64,000 bases of DNA from Syncephalis fuscata (GCA_025786725.1 JAHLTZ010000023.1:186001-250000); one strand, 5' to 3'; shown: positions 1 through 12,807, numbered from the stretch's first letter. Translations and numbers: made by a program. Notes: generated by a model from the letters alone, not told the origin.

Positions 1-483
1 AATGACATCACAATGAAGAACGAAAAACACATGTATGCAATGACCGCATGTAATAGATTCATAGAAGCTACCAAGTAACCAAGCATGCGTTAATGAGCAA
101 TACTTGAACTGTAATGCATGAGTTTCGCCAACAATCATATGACTAGCAGTGTGTGTGCATTTGCCCAAGTATTTCATTATAATAAAATATGAACGAATAA
201 ATCATTTGTGACGTTGGCATTTCTAAATTATTGCTATTACATTCATTGAATTGTGCACAGGTTTAAATCATGTGTCATACTATTTATTGAATTGCATCAT
301 AGGCAAAAGCCAGTTGAGGCTTTAAACATATAATGGTCAATATAACTTGTATATGATATAAAACTGTAAATAATGTTATCGTAAAAATGGTTCATTAATC
401 TAGATTCTCGCAGTTTGTTTGTTTGACCGGCAAACAAATAATAATACCGGCTATATCTTTACTGTATTAAATCCTTAAGCTAT
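1..483. other. Intergenic, 3' flank of subtilase gene
   Basis: AT-rich sequence downstream of the minus-strand subtilase. I see no open frame of interest and no RNA gene. Confidence 0.5.
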
Positions 484-2366
484 CTATGGGAATGCGTAGA
501 CAATACCGGCATTTTCAATACGTTGACCATAGGCGGAAAGTGGCGTCGCGTTACGAATGATATCCTGGACCACTTGGCCGGCCGTCGTATAGACACGCTG
601 GCTCAGATAGATGGCCACGACTCCGGATGTCAATGGTGCCGAGAACGAGGTACCAATACCTACTACGCGTGCGTTGTGTTCACGTGCCTTGAATACAGGA
701 ACACGCTCGCCTGGCGCAAAAATGTTGACACATTTGCCGCGGGAAGTAAAATCGGATATGGTATCGCCCTTGCTGATAGAGCCGACCGTAAGAATGTTTG
801 GCACCTTTCCTGTAATGCTTCCAGGTGAGTAATTGCAGGCATTATCACGGCCATTACCAGCCGAGTTTACAACAACAATGTTGGCGTCGTTTGCATCACG
901 AATAACACTGTCGAGAAAATCTGGCGTTTGGTACGTAATTGAAAGCTGAATAATGTGACGAACACGTTTTTCTGGATTGTTTGCATCCATGGCTTTTACT
1001 TTATCGATAACATACTGGAAAGCTTCCTTTAATGGGCCTTCGGTACCGACGGCAATGACATGCAGCTGTGCAGCTTTTGCAACACCATATTTCTTGCTAC
1101 AAATGTTTGATGCAACTTGAGTACCATGTCCTTTAGTTGTGTCTTGAGCACCAAGACCGGGTGTGAACTCAGTTTCGATAATTGGACGAAGAGCGTATTC
1201 GTCGTTGTAAGACTGGTCAAAGCCTGAGTCAATCATCCATACATGTACGCCTTTACCACCATCAGCAGGTAGTTCGCGTGCAGGTTCGGTTTCTGTGGCC
1301 GTGCGGCGACGAATACGGGCTAGAGCCCAGTTATCATCAGATGAGCCGTAGCTTAAAGGAACCTCAGGTTCTTCTGAAGGAGCATCAGATTTAAGCATAA
1401 CTAAGTTGGATGATACAATAGGCTTATATACTGATTGCGAGTACACTATTGGTACAGCTACTGGTGGCGAAGATAATTGTGCAGGCGCTGAAGCTACTGG
1501 AGCCGGCATTGGAGCTGGGGGAGCCGGTACTGCGGCTGGAGGAGCTGGTACTGGAGCTGGTGGAGCTGGTACTGGAGCTGGTGGAGCTGGCACTGGAGCT
1601 GGTGGAGCTGGCTGGAGCTGGCACTGGAGCTGGTGGAGCTGGCACTGGAGCTGGTGGAGCTGGCACTGGAGCTGGTGGAGCTGGACTGGAGCTGGTGGAG
1701 CTGGCACTGGAGCTGGTGGAGCTGGACTGGAGCTGGTGGAGCTGGCACTGGAGCTGATACTGGAGCTGGAGGGGCTGGCATCGGAGCTGGTGGAGCCGGT
1801 CTATAAATAATAGTCGGTTGGCTTGCAGCAGGATTCTTTTTGGTGCATGGCTTCTTGGTCGTTGAAGGTGGTGGAGGTGGAGTAGTTGTGCTTTTCTTGC
1901 AAGGAGTCTTAGTAGGTGCAGGCATTTGTGGTGTATGCACTAGTGTTGGTGTGACTACAATCGGTACAGGCACCTGAACTGGAACTGAAACTGGAGCTGG
2001 AACTACGGCACCCGATGGTAATTGACCACCATTTGCTTTGGTTTTATTGCATGGCTTTTTAGGAACTACAGCGGCTGCATCTTCTCGGCGTAAAAGACGA
2101 TTTGGACCTACTGGCTCCCAGTTCAACGAAAACTTTGGAGTACTAGGCATTGGATCGCGCCTAACAAGTGTAGAGTCACGTCGGTGCAAAGCCCCAGCAG
2201 AAGCTGTGGGCTCCCAGTTCAACGACATCTTTGGAGTACCAGGCATTGGATCACGTTTAGCGAGAGCTGCAGCATTAGCAAAGGTGGGCACTGTTGCTGC
2301 AGTTACTAAAACTGCCACAGCAGCGTATAAAACTATATTTTTCCACGAATCATTGGCCATCATCAT
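484..2366 (-). CDS. Secreted subtilisin-like serine protease with proline-rich minisatellite linker (frame broken in repeat)
   Basis: A secreted S8 (proteinase K-like) endopeptidase, probably extracellular. Reading on the minus strand, I choose the last of three adjacent ATGs as a cluster beginning at 2366; it is followed by a hydrophobic signal segment ending near AALAKR. Next come two copies of a DPMPxTPKxSLNWEP module, each preceded by a dibasic site, then a Lys/Cys/Pro-rich stretch and a long PAPPAPV repeat. The C-terminal 400 residues form the peptidase: Asp in WMIDSGFD, His in GHGTQVA, oxyanion Asn in NSAGNG and nucleophile Ser in GTSFSAP. The signal-peptide frame and the protease frame do not join: the tandem array (about 1510-1800) contains units of 20, 20 and 10 nt instead of 21, so the upstream frame ends at 1494. 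The total span is one base short of a multiple of three. Either the array was miscalled or the allele is out of frame. The family call is firm; the gene model is not. Confidence 0.8.
1510..1800. repeat. 21-bp minisatellite inside the subtilase gene
   Basis: Tandem copies of a 21-bp unit, ACTGGAGCTGGTGGAGCTGG plus a final C or T, cover most of this interval. Two copies are 20 bp and one insertion is 10 bp. On the minus strand the unit is open in all three frames, giving PAPPAPV, QLHQLQC or ASSTSSS. The plus strand is open as well. Indels therefore change the frame without creating a stop inside the array. Confidence 0.9.
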
Positions 2367-4673
2367 GTGTAAATTCTTAATGTTTGTTGATCCAATAAGT
2401 ATACGATAGTAGCCGGCTACCGGAGTATATGGCGAGTAATTTGATAAGAAGATTACTGAAATAGATCCCAAAACTTATATTTAATTGAAAATGAGTGGCA
2501 TAAAAAGCAATAGAAAGCAACTAGTTGTTATTTAGGATCTATTACTACGTGTATTGCGCGTGCCGATTCAACGGCACCTAGTCGGCGATAAATATTTTGT
2601 TGGAAAGTGAGTATGTTTGAAGAAGTGGGCTGGTAAGCGTGATACCTAGAAGTTAGATGATTGCTCTTGCATTTGCATACTAGTAAAGAGATTATATATA
2701 TTATAGCAATTTATTATTATGCTCATCATTGGACAAAAAGGAAATTTTGCATATGACAAAGTATCAGAGTGGGCCATTTTCAAAGGCAACTAGGGGACAG
2801 TGTCCCATACAAGCAAAATTGCAACCATCATGTGATAAGCATATCAATGTGTAATTTTGGTTAATTAGTCCATTTAGCATATGCATGCGTATATATTTAG
2901 CAACAAATATGTGTATCTTTATACATATATAAGCAGCTAAGCTCGTGAATATGTAAGATCTTCACGTCATTAGAAAATTTATCGGATTTACGCCTTTACT
3001 AGTTGCGAGATACAAATTGAAAACGTTTCAATTATGTGTAACCTAGTGATCATGTACTCTATAAACTCAGGCATGTAGTATTATTGTCAAGTAGCTACAT
3101 AGAAATGTGAAACATTGAGTATATAGCAGTCTGAAATACTGAAAATTACACAGTACATTAACTATCCTAAAGCACTTGAAATTTACAATGTTATAGCTGC
3201 ACATGTAGTTGTAGCTACTGTGCTGTCGGCACAATTTGAATATGGAAAATTCCGACTAGTTTCAATTCCGCACACTGGGGGGCAATTTTCGCCTTTTATG
3301 TCGATTGAGCATTTGAATTACACGACGCGCTCCCTTTTAATTAGCTATCATGCCTATCCTTCTCTGCCCCTTTAAACAATTAGTGCTCTGTTTGTACAAG
3401 CTTTACAGCTTCAACCAGTATTATTTTCTACAAGCACATATAGTAAAACAAACAACAGTCCTTGTTGTACGAAACTGCCGCTGCGGCTTTCACCACGTAT
3501 CGTTTCAACCACATTTTTCTGTTGTAGTAGTGCATTGTGCGGCCCCACGTTTCTTGCGTTGCTTTGACTCATTAACTGGAAATCCCAACAAACAAGTTAT
3601 TTTTTTACTATTGTTTCATCTGGGTTTTTTTTGTGTATGAGCATCTGCTTTTCTAACTTTTAAAAAGAATTACTAAAAAGGGCAGACTACGGCTGGAAAC
3701 AATTTGCCATGTACGTCGCTGCAACGCCATTGCCAACAGCCAAGCTACACGATGGTAAGAACCAAGTAAAAACAATAACGGTGGCATCTTAAACTATAGC
3801 TTGATTGGATAAGTGCGTGTGCTTTCAAAGTTATTTGTTCTTAACCAGGTGTTAATATCTGGCCTTTTTTTGCTTTATTGAAGACTGCTTTTACAGGCAA
3901 TAGTACTATATAGCTCCACTATTTGTTACATTTCCAATATCTAGATCATTATCATACTTTGTTTTACAAGCAATAATACTATACAGTTGCGTTATTTTTT
4001 ACATTTTTAATATCTAAATTATTATCATGCTTTGTTTTTACCAGTCAGCCTAGCATCGCAACACAACGGATAATTCTAAACATCTTATGTTTTTATTTTA
4101 TCCACTATTCGCTTTGCACACCCATGTACATACCCTGCCAACCTTGTTGACAGTACTAATATTGGCACTGGCAACAGCAGCTATCGCTTATTTGCAGTGC
4201 TTCTTGTTGTCGTCTTCTACACGGACATAGGGGTGCGACCCTGTCGACACCACGGCCGTGTCCAATTTCCAATTGCTTTTCTTAACTTTGTTACCTTTTT
4301 AGTATTCGTAGTTATTTTTAGACTTCCAACTTAGGCCAGCTTCGTGCAAGGACAGACGATTACAGCACAGCGCTGTAGTGGCCTTCCTATTCTACATGCT
4401 GCCTGCCTCGTTTCACCTCTTTTTTCGCCCTTCTTTTGATAGCAATTTACATCTTTTTTGAACTAGTTTCTGTCTAGATTGCACGACGACTTGCACGTCT
4501 TAGCATTCTCAATCTTTTGCATCAGCATTTTATTATCGCTTAAGCAACTTTTCTATTTGCAGGGGTAGCCATTTATTATAATTTGAATACTTCAGCATTA
4601 TCATCAACCTTCTACTCTAATCCCTCGATTCTCTGTACTGCAAGCTGTTTGTTCATTTCCTTGTTCAGACAAA
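2367..4673. other. Long intergenic region, divergent promoters
   Basis: This is the shared upstream region of the minus-strand subtilase and the plus-strand GH17 gene. I see no convincing gene. An ATG-started segment at about 3712-3756 ends in a good GTAAG donor and could be a 5' leader exon, but I could not match it to a downstream acceptor. The 96-codon open frame at 3350-3640 has no recognisable features and is probably chance. Confidence 0.4.
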
Positions 4674-6052
4674 ATGCCTTTTGCTAACTCATCACGGAAT
4701 CCACCTGTAGATGCAACTGCGGCAATGTCCGAGCTGCCTGGCCAGCAGCCGTATCGTATGCCCTCACGCACCAACTCGATTGCATCTGACGCCAACTGGG
4801 ATGCACGCTCGGTTAAAAAGACTTGCAGTATCAGTCGGAAGCAACTTATTATTACCTCACTTATCATAGGCTTAATTATAGCTGGTGGAATTGCAGGTCT
4901 TGTTGCCTGGACTGTTTTGAAACGAGCCAAAGAAGGTGTGTACCATATGTCTATCATATGCAGGGTAAAATTATCTACATATCTATTATTATTATTATCA
5001 TAATGTGATGGTAGATTGTGTAACTGCGGCTATGATTAGATTTATTGCAGCGTAGATTAATCTGACTTTGTATTTTTTACAGGAAACCATGTTGACGTCC
5101 CTTCAAGCACAAATCTCACGATTGTACCCTCACCAAACTTACCAAAATCATTCTATGGAATTACCTACACACCACTTAATGCACAATACCCCGGCTGTGG
5201 CGGCAGTCTAGGCGATGTAGTTGAAGATATTAAAGTGCTGTCGCAGCTCACCACACGCCTACGTCTTTATGGTATGGACTGTGACCAGGCATCTCATACA
5301 CTAGAGGCTATTAAACAGCTAAAGGTTAATGTAAAGATTGTGGCCACGATCTGGGTCGATGAGAACCCGGTCACATACAAACGTCAATACGATCTGTTCT
5401 GGAAATTACTAAAAGACTACGGTACCGATAATTTGCTCGGCGTTTCAGTAGGTAATGAGGCTATCTTCCGACAACAAAGCAACGCCACCGACTTAGGCTC
5501 GCGTATGTCGGATGTCCGTTCTCAGCTAAAAGCCAAAGGCTATTCGTCCATTCCCGTATTTACGACGGATCTCGGCGACAACTTTAAATCGGATTTAATT
5601 CAGGCATCAGATGAAGCCTGGGCAAATGTACATCCATACTTTGCTGGTATTGATGTTAGTGGTGCTGCCACTTGGACCTGGAATTTCTACGAAAATTTTA
5701 TCGGTAAACCGGCACGTGCTGCAGGCAAAAAAGGTGTTATTTCCGAGACTGGCTGGCCAACAAAGGGTGATTCAAAAGATAAAGCGGTTCCCTCTACCGA
5801 TGCATTACAACGTTTCTTGGATGACTTTGTATGTCAATCCAATGCAAAGGGTATTCCCTATTATTTCTTTGAGGTATGTCTAGCAAATATGCTAATATGC
5901 GTTGATATTAACAGTGATAATAATAGGCATTCGACGAACCCTGGAAAGTAGCAATGTTTACGGAACTTGAAGGCAACTGGGGCTTGCTAACAAAAGACCG
6001 AAAGCCTAAAGTCAAGTTTCCGGACTGTCAAGTCAAAGCTCAGTCGGCATAA
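4674..6052 (+). CDS. Type II membrane glycoside hydrolase family 17 (endo-1,3-beta-glucanase, BtgC-like)
   Basis: Hydrolyses or remodels cell-wall beta-1,3-glucan. Exons 4674-4935, 5083-5873 and 5927-6052 join in frame to give 392 residues. The N-terminus is a short cytoplasmic Ser/Pro-rich stretch (1-55), followed by one transmembrane helix (about 57-81) with no signal peptide, then the GH17 barrel. Family landmarks are FYGITYTPL at the start of the barrel, the acid/base Glu in VGNEA (about residue 213) and the nucleophile Glu in SETGWP (about residue 309). The C-terminus has the usual FFEAFDEPWK and EGNWGL motifs. The membrane-anchored arrangement resembles Aspergillus BtgC-type enzymes rather than GPI-anchored or secreted Bgl2/Scw types. 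Both introns have canonical borders and restore the conserved blocks, which supports the model. Confidence 0.93.
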
Positions 6053-8123
6053 AATAATTTGTTGCTATTGCATATCTTTTTGCAATCCATACTTTGCAGT
6101 CCATATTGAATTGTTGTATCCTATGCCTATTGCATACATTTCTATTCACCGATTAATAATTATTAATGACTAAATGCTTATTAGTATTAATAATAACGAT
6201 AGACATTGTTTATTCCTGATTTAATACATATCATATACGATAATTGCCCCATTAAACAGGATTGTCAAAACATTTATATTATCATCATTAAATTCAAAAC
6301 TTTAATTTTTTATTTAATAATATTATACTCACAGTTTTACTAATAATTCGTTTTATAATTAAGTTTGTTTTTAGTGTTCATACATTTTTATTCCATTATT
6401 AGCTAACCATTTATGAATAATAAAAATAAACTGAATAATGCTAAATGTATTCAGCATAAAGTTTGATTCATTGCATCCGTTATTCTACTCATACATATAA
6501 CTTTGTTATTCCCGTTCATATATCTTTTTGTTGGCTAATTCTGGTATACAATATTTTATATTCTACTAGTTACACGTTATTAATAAGCTGTATTTTATTA
6601 ATATTATTATGATATATGTCCTGCATAGTAGATTGGTCAAATAGAAAATAATATATATATATGTAATTTAATACAAATTACACTAAAGTAAGACAGTAAA
6701 TTTAAAATCTGTTTTTAATATTAAACTGTAAACACTTCTTTGCTAGTCCGCGAATCCATTGCAGTACATCAATGAAATTTTAGAAACTATCACAACATTT
6801 GAGTATCACCGTTCTTCGGTTTCAAATTAAGTTGTTTTAATTACCAAATAACTCATTTAATATGTATACTTGGCTAAATCTGCAATTAAGCGGGTATATA
6901 TATATTGAAGCAGTACAAGGCAATTACTAAATGTGAAAAACATTTTTCAAGATGTAGGATAAATTTAGCTTGGATGCGCTATTCTTTGTTTAGCTATTTT
7001 TTACAGCATAATATGTGTACTTTTAGTATAGAACAAGCGTAATTTTTATAACTGCAAAGGCAGAAATACACGATATATAGATGCATTTAAACAAGAAGCA
7101 AAGAACAAAAACAAAAATTAAAGACTGGTCCTGGATATTTAAAGGCCAAATTAACTGCACATATAACTACTATTAGCTTTAAAAAACCTACGCCAGTCAA
7201 GTAAACATTTAGCAGTTTATAGCATTAACACACGTTTTATTCATAGCCATGTATCATTCAAACTATACTCAAGTGTTTTTGTTATATTTCTATGGTTATT
7301 TGCGTCATTATATAGCAGCAATGCAAACATAACCGCCTTAAACCGCAATCGTACGCAAAAAAACATATTCTACTTCCGACTATTTTCTTACATACGGCCA
7401 CATTATCGATATAATAGCGTTGCAATTCCTTGAAATTTCAAAACTTTTTTACTGAAAACAAGTGCATTTTTATACCGGCTAACACCTTCAATCCATATAT
7501 CCAGGCTATAGCCAAAGCGGCATCAGCACACCCTGACTTTTCTATTGCTATAAATGATGAAGATTTGTTTGCTGCTCAGTGTAAAGCAAAAAAACAGGTA
7601 AACGGACATGTCAAAGTACATTATACATACTGACACAGCTTTAGATAAACAAACCAGTTGCTGTTTATCTCGACAGTTATCACAAGCCAAATATTCGTTG
7701 ATTTGTCTTTTGCTACCATTAAGCTACACTGATCATCCTATTATATGATATCTCGGCTACGTTGAATATGGCGTCGCTATGGGAAAACGTTTTATCTTTC
7801 GTTACATTGCTGAGCAAAGTCAGTCGGTACTATTTACATATTGAAAATAGTTTAATTGCAAAATCCTTTTATAGAGCCTGGCTTAGAAAATAATATTTTA
7901 TTTCAAATAGAGTTTTGACTTTTAGATGGATTTGCTTTGCCATGGCAAGAAAATATAACGCGCTAAGTATAGTTAGTCATGCTTGTTTTTTTAGGTTCTT
8001 GCTATGCTGCTATACGCATGTACCCGAATAATAATGCTGATTAAGCTAAAAATGCTACGTTACAATATTCTTTTATAACACTTTGTATTACAATTGTTTG
8101 TTGTTGTAAGTAATAATAGATTG
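6053..8123. other. AT-rich intergenic region with one unplaced exon-like patch
   Basis: Mostly low-complexity AT sequence. One more balanced patch, about 7503-7598, is open, is flanked by an AG and by a GTAAAC donor-like site, and encodes a peptide including SAHPDFSIAINDEDLF. I do not recognise it, and no neighbouring exons could be joined to it. Confidence 0.3.
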
Positions 8124-9067
8124 GATGAACGCCGCCACTTACGCTCTTATCAAAGCCGTCTTGTATCATTTAGTATATCGAATCGAATTATTTGTATTGC
8201 AATGTAGTATCGCCAATATTGCAGCAATGACTATTTGTAACGTGTTACTCTTCCATTAGTAAGTAGCAAAAAGGTATTGTAGCCTTGCTATTGTTTATTT
8301 ATATGCATTGGTAGGTTGATTGCCGGAAATTGTCTATTTTCCAAAAAAGCTGTTATAAGCTTTTGTAACATTATAACACTTGATTTTATAGTGAATGCAT
8401 TTGCTATATATATATAATTATTTGCAATTATTTTATATTATATTTTAGAGAAAAAGAATGTTTAGATGTTTTGGATGCAGCAAAATATATTAAATTTATA
8501 TTACTTGTGCTTGATGTAGTTATTTTTGGGATTGAGTAAGTAGTGTATACATTTCTGTATTTTTAATAGCACATATTGTGGCTAAACAATAGCCATTTGG
8601 TTTAAATTAATGACTCTTAAACTAAGAAAGCATACGGACGGTGGTAAAAGTTTTATACAGGCAAATACACGTTGATTTCTAATTAATCAATATTAATAAT
8701 TAGGTATACTTACTAGCTGGTAATATTTGCTGCACTAGTTCTTGCTACCTATGTTATATATTTAATTCAAGGCGTGGTGTATTGGGAATACAATCGGTCG
8801 TATTTATAAAACAACTTGCTGGTTATTGTCAATGTATTCTTTGATGCGGCATGTACCGCATGCGCTTTTATTTTCATAGCAGCAATGGGTATACACTGTT
8901 TTAGAGTAGAGAAAAGTACTACTGGACATACGCCATTAGTTGGACAGACAACTATGGGCTGTGGAACAACCATGAATGATTTGACTTTTGGCGATATAAC
9001 TGTAAAAAACACAACTATCATGCGGTGTTACACGATAACTGTGGCAATAAGCACGAATCGTTGCTAG
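8124..9067 (+). pseudogene. Probable decayed MARVEL-like four-helix membrane protein gene
   Basis: Several hydrophobic coding blocks occur in order: an ATG at 8124 followed by an amphipathic segment and ICNVLLFH; a helix around IKFILLVLDVVIFGI at about 8485-8540 ending at a GTAAGT donor; and after an acceptor near 8713 LVIFAALVLATYVIYLI and LLVIVNVFFDAACTACAFIF. The spacing resembles fungal MARVEL-domain proteins. The third and fourth blocks lie in one frame but are interrupted by TAA at 8807-8809, and the earlier blocks do not splice together in a consistent phase. I therefore call it a probable pseudogene. Given the single-base errors elsewhere in the window, an intact but miscalled gene is possible, although a base miss alone does not explain the in-frame TAA. 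Confidence 0.35.
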
Positions 9068-9529
9068 ATTAACCATGGTATTTAAATAAAATTAGCTAAA
9101 TGTCATCCATTGTACTAGTTATCTTAAAGCAATAAGGCACAATGTAGCACGTTTATATAATACTGTTTAAAGCTGGCGTTATTATCCATTTGCATAAACA
9201 ATAGTCATATGGCTGCATAGCCTTTTTAATAAATAAGCTGTGTAGTTCATTCATTCTACTTTTTACATAAATACATTTTGTAATTGTTACATTTTATTTA
9301 ATGCAATATTATAATTTATCGCATTCACGACAATATTGCTATCATGAATTATAGTCGACTGCATTTTTTGTTGGCAATAATTTTTACTTTCTTTCAATTA
9401 CGTTTTATTTAATTTTGTCGCTGGCGATAAAGTTGTTTTTCTGGCCAACTATTGTGTCTTCTAGTTTTAATAACAATATCTGTATTGATGTTACAACACT
9501 TTAGTTATCTTTATTACAATAAAGCAATA
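9068..9529. other. Intergenic, convergent 3' ends
   Basis: AT-rich. It contains TTTGTCGCTGGCGA at 9414-9427, also present at 13863-13876 upstream of the 7-TM gene. No gene is seen. Confidence 0.4.
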
Positions 9530-11746
9530 TCAACTATCCTTGAAAATATGGACATTTGCACGAGATGCATCAATAGCAGAATAGTCTACGCTGGCATCAA
9601 TGTAGTGCCATGGTGATTTGTAACAATGCGTAGATAATGTTTCAATTGTATCTCGAATAGATTCAGTATTTGAGGCCAATTGATGGGCGGGTGTTAAATC
9701 GTCTGCAGATGGCTTAAAATACCGATTTAGTATTTCTGTCGATACTGATGCCAGCGTTTCGTACTTCCATGTTGGTTGTATTCGTGTCGTCTAGAATATA
9801 AATTAATCAATGTTTAACTTGAATAATATATAAGCTTACTTGAAACGCGCTTAATCGGTGAGCATCGGTGGACTGTGACCAATTTGCTGCTATCACAGAT
9901 TCGAGCTGATTACACTCATGCCAATTAAGTAGTTTGCCTTGTTGTATTGCTTCGTACATGATCTAATATTTGGCATGTTAGCTATATTTACTACCAGTTC
10001 GTAGCTTTACCTTGGCTAAAAGAGGAGGCAATGATCGAACATAATCAATGGTAGCCAACGCCCATGGCTTACTCAACTGCCCAACACGATCAAGCATCTG
10101 TTCCAAACTTGTTGTTTCCTAAATGTCATATGCAATTGCATTTAATACTACTAATGATAATAATTAGAGATTGTTACATTAATAACTTACACCAAAACAA
10201 TGTTCAATCTCTGCCTTCCAGCAGTCGATAACACCACAGCCTGGCCAATGTTTATCGCCAGTTAATACTGCTTCTTGTAGTTGCTGTGCTGTTGCTGCAC
10301 CAACTTTACTACCTAATGGGAACGCCGCTCTTAAACGCCGCAGCCAATCTCCAAGATATTTTTCAGGCACAAATCGATCCACAAGTCCAAGCAACAAGCA
10401 ATCTGGTGCACGTAACCGTACTGATGGGTTAAACTGTAAATAAAATTCAATACCAACCGGCCCATGCAAATGTGTTAGTGTATACAGTCCGAAGACTGGT
10501 GAATATACTAGCGTTTCGTCAGTAGATGCTATGCGTGCTGGCGATATAATAACATGTTCGGTGCAAACACGCGCAGTGGCTGCGCGGAACCAATTCATTG
10601 CAGCCGAATGAACACACCCATTAAAAACGGCAACAAAAGGTGCGCCTTTATTGCTACCAGCTTCGTCTAAAAGATGTGCGTATCTTTGGGCTGCTGCTTT
10701 ATCAATGGGTGGTGGGCTAAATATTCGCCAATCGTGTGTCCGAATCCGGTCATTGGCAGCATCATGCATTGGTGGCTGACCAGCATCTGAAGTTAATAGC
10801 ACGGCTGCCGCTTGCCCCTTTTGACGAGCCTTTGTTAATGTTTTCTTTAGTTTATAAAGCTGCTTTTCATTCCAATGTTGCGATTCATACATAACAACCT
10901 CATCAAGTCCGCCGGTGCTATTACCCACGCGCATAGGACGTGCATGTACTAATAGTGTTGTATCATTAGGATTAAAAGATGGCTGCTCCGAAACAGGCCT
11001 GTCAGTCATTTTACTTAGAACAGGGCATGTCTGTTCAATTGTTGCTACGTTGCCGGTTATTGGACATGTAGTTGGTGTTTCGGTAGATACATTTGCTGAC
11101 TTTATTGTCTCGAGATATTCCTCCCAGCTCAGTGGTAAAATATGCCTAGTTACAATTTGAATTAATCATCCAGTGTATTTCTGTGACAATTACTATAACT
11201 TACTGGTCAAAATAAATCACTTTTGCGTGTAGTAATTTAAAATTTTCACTATCAAAGTCATTGCAAATCCTAGCATTATTTAATAAATTTGCTGATAGAT
11301 TTGCCATATATTTTTGAAAAGAAGTGTCATCTTCAAAGTTGTATTTTTTAAAACGAGAAAGTGTATATGCTAAGCGTGACTTTGTTGCGTCGTCAAGTTC
11401 TTTTTTAATAACAGCTGGTGGATGCTGCTGACTAGACATAAAGCGGACTGCTTCCCGCCACTGTGTATATTTACGAAGATCAATAACGCCAAATTTTCTA
11501 TTATACTAGATATTAAGCTATATCTAATTAAGTTTCTGCTACATACCTAATAAAATATGCCAACTTTGCTTGTAACTGAGCTTCTTTCCCGTCAGCTTCG
11601 CGACTAGGCAATATCGTTTGTTTTTCGCTATCAAATAATGTTATTTCCCGTTGAAATTCAGCATCGCCATCAAAATCATAAGCTTCAAATGCACGATACT
11701 GGCTTATTTCATTTGGAGAAAATGGGCAACGATCGCTTGCTTGCAT
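9530..11746 (-). CDS. Crotonase-fold protein, 3-hydroxyisobutyryl-CoA hydrolase-like, with eroded active site
   Basis: Six exons on the minus strand (11746-11547, 11497-11204, 11145-10191, 10118-10011, 9962-9840, 9790-9530) join in phase to give 646 residues. Residues from about 190 onward match the HIBCH/Ehd3 branch of the enoyl-CoA hydratase superfamily, including the C-terminal HIBCH extension. The family's MGGG-type oxyanion loop is replaced by NGCVHSAAMNW, and the block normally reading PETxIGLFPDVG reads DETLVYSPVFG, so the second acidic residue and the glycines are missing. The N-terminal ~180 residues are extra and carry two copies of a short motif (YDFDGDAEFQ and YNFEDDTSFQ). Yeast Ehd3-type proteins double as mitoribosomal subunit mS47, so a structural role is possible. 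I see no clear mitochondrial presequence and no PTS1 (the protein ends in KDS). The fold is secure; function is open. Confidence 0.85.
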
Positions 11747-12807
11747 TTTGAATAAAAAATAGATACTACTTGGCAGTGACGAGTAGGTGTAGGAATAGTC
11801 GGCAAGAAATGCCGATGCCTACTATTTATGTAACCAGAAGATGTGATTAAGACTGCTATTATTGGTAGGCATAAATAGGCATGTGACAAATTAAAATAAA
11901 ACTATTACTGCTATTTAATAACTAGTATAGATAATGCAATTTTTTTATTATCTTATTCTTTAATATTGCTGTACATTGTTTTATTTTGCAAACATGGTGC
12001 ACCTTAATTATATGACATATTTTACACAATTTAACATATTATTAAATATTAAGTGCTAATAACAATTATTATTATTTGCTAATCCTAGCACTATTACTGC
12101 ACTTGCTTTAATATGCACATCTATATCACTTAGTTGACTATTCAGTCGAGTGTCATATTTGAATGACTTACTAAGCCCATACAATATTCATATTACCTAT
12201 TCATATTTTCCCCTTTAAATGCTAATATAAGCTATAAAAATTGGTAAATTGACTGAATAAGACTAGTTTTGCTTTGATTTAATTTTGGTTTGTTTCTGTT
12301 AAGCCAGAGTCATTATCTTGGATTATGTACTATTAGACTAATATGTTATTCTTGTACCAAATGTTGCGCATACGCAGTTAGCTAAAAAAAATTTACACTC
12401 GATTGAGCAACTAAATTTTTATAATTAAGCAATATTGTATGCATTATGGCATTGATCAATTGACTAGCAATTTAAATAATTTAAAGTTACTAATCGCTAG
12501 TTATTTGCCATTTTATTTTAGCTATAATAAACAAAATAGCATGTTGGCTATTTCGTTTAAATTGTAATAATTATTAACTAATAAAAAGTTTACTATTTAT
12601 TAAGAGTCATTAATTTATTTACAACACCAGGTACTGGCGATTATGAACAGCTAACATTATAGGACAATGTAGAGATAGGGCGCTGCTTGGCCAGTAGTTT
12701 ATAAATTCTAGGTTTAAAGCTGTAACATCAGCACGGTTACTATTGTTAATATAAAAATTATAAGTGGCCATATCTATGTTAAGCTTATCTAAATTTGGTA
12801 AAAAGTC
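11747..12807. other. AT-rich intergenic region
   Basis: No gene is seen. This is the promoter side of the crotonase-like gene and then low-complexity AT sequence. Confidence 0.4.

Noticed and set aside
1406-1810. Long plus-strand open frame of Gly/Ala/Thr repeats
   Set aside because: It is the antisense reading of the minisatellite; the repeat is open in many frames and the minus strand carries the protease.
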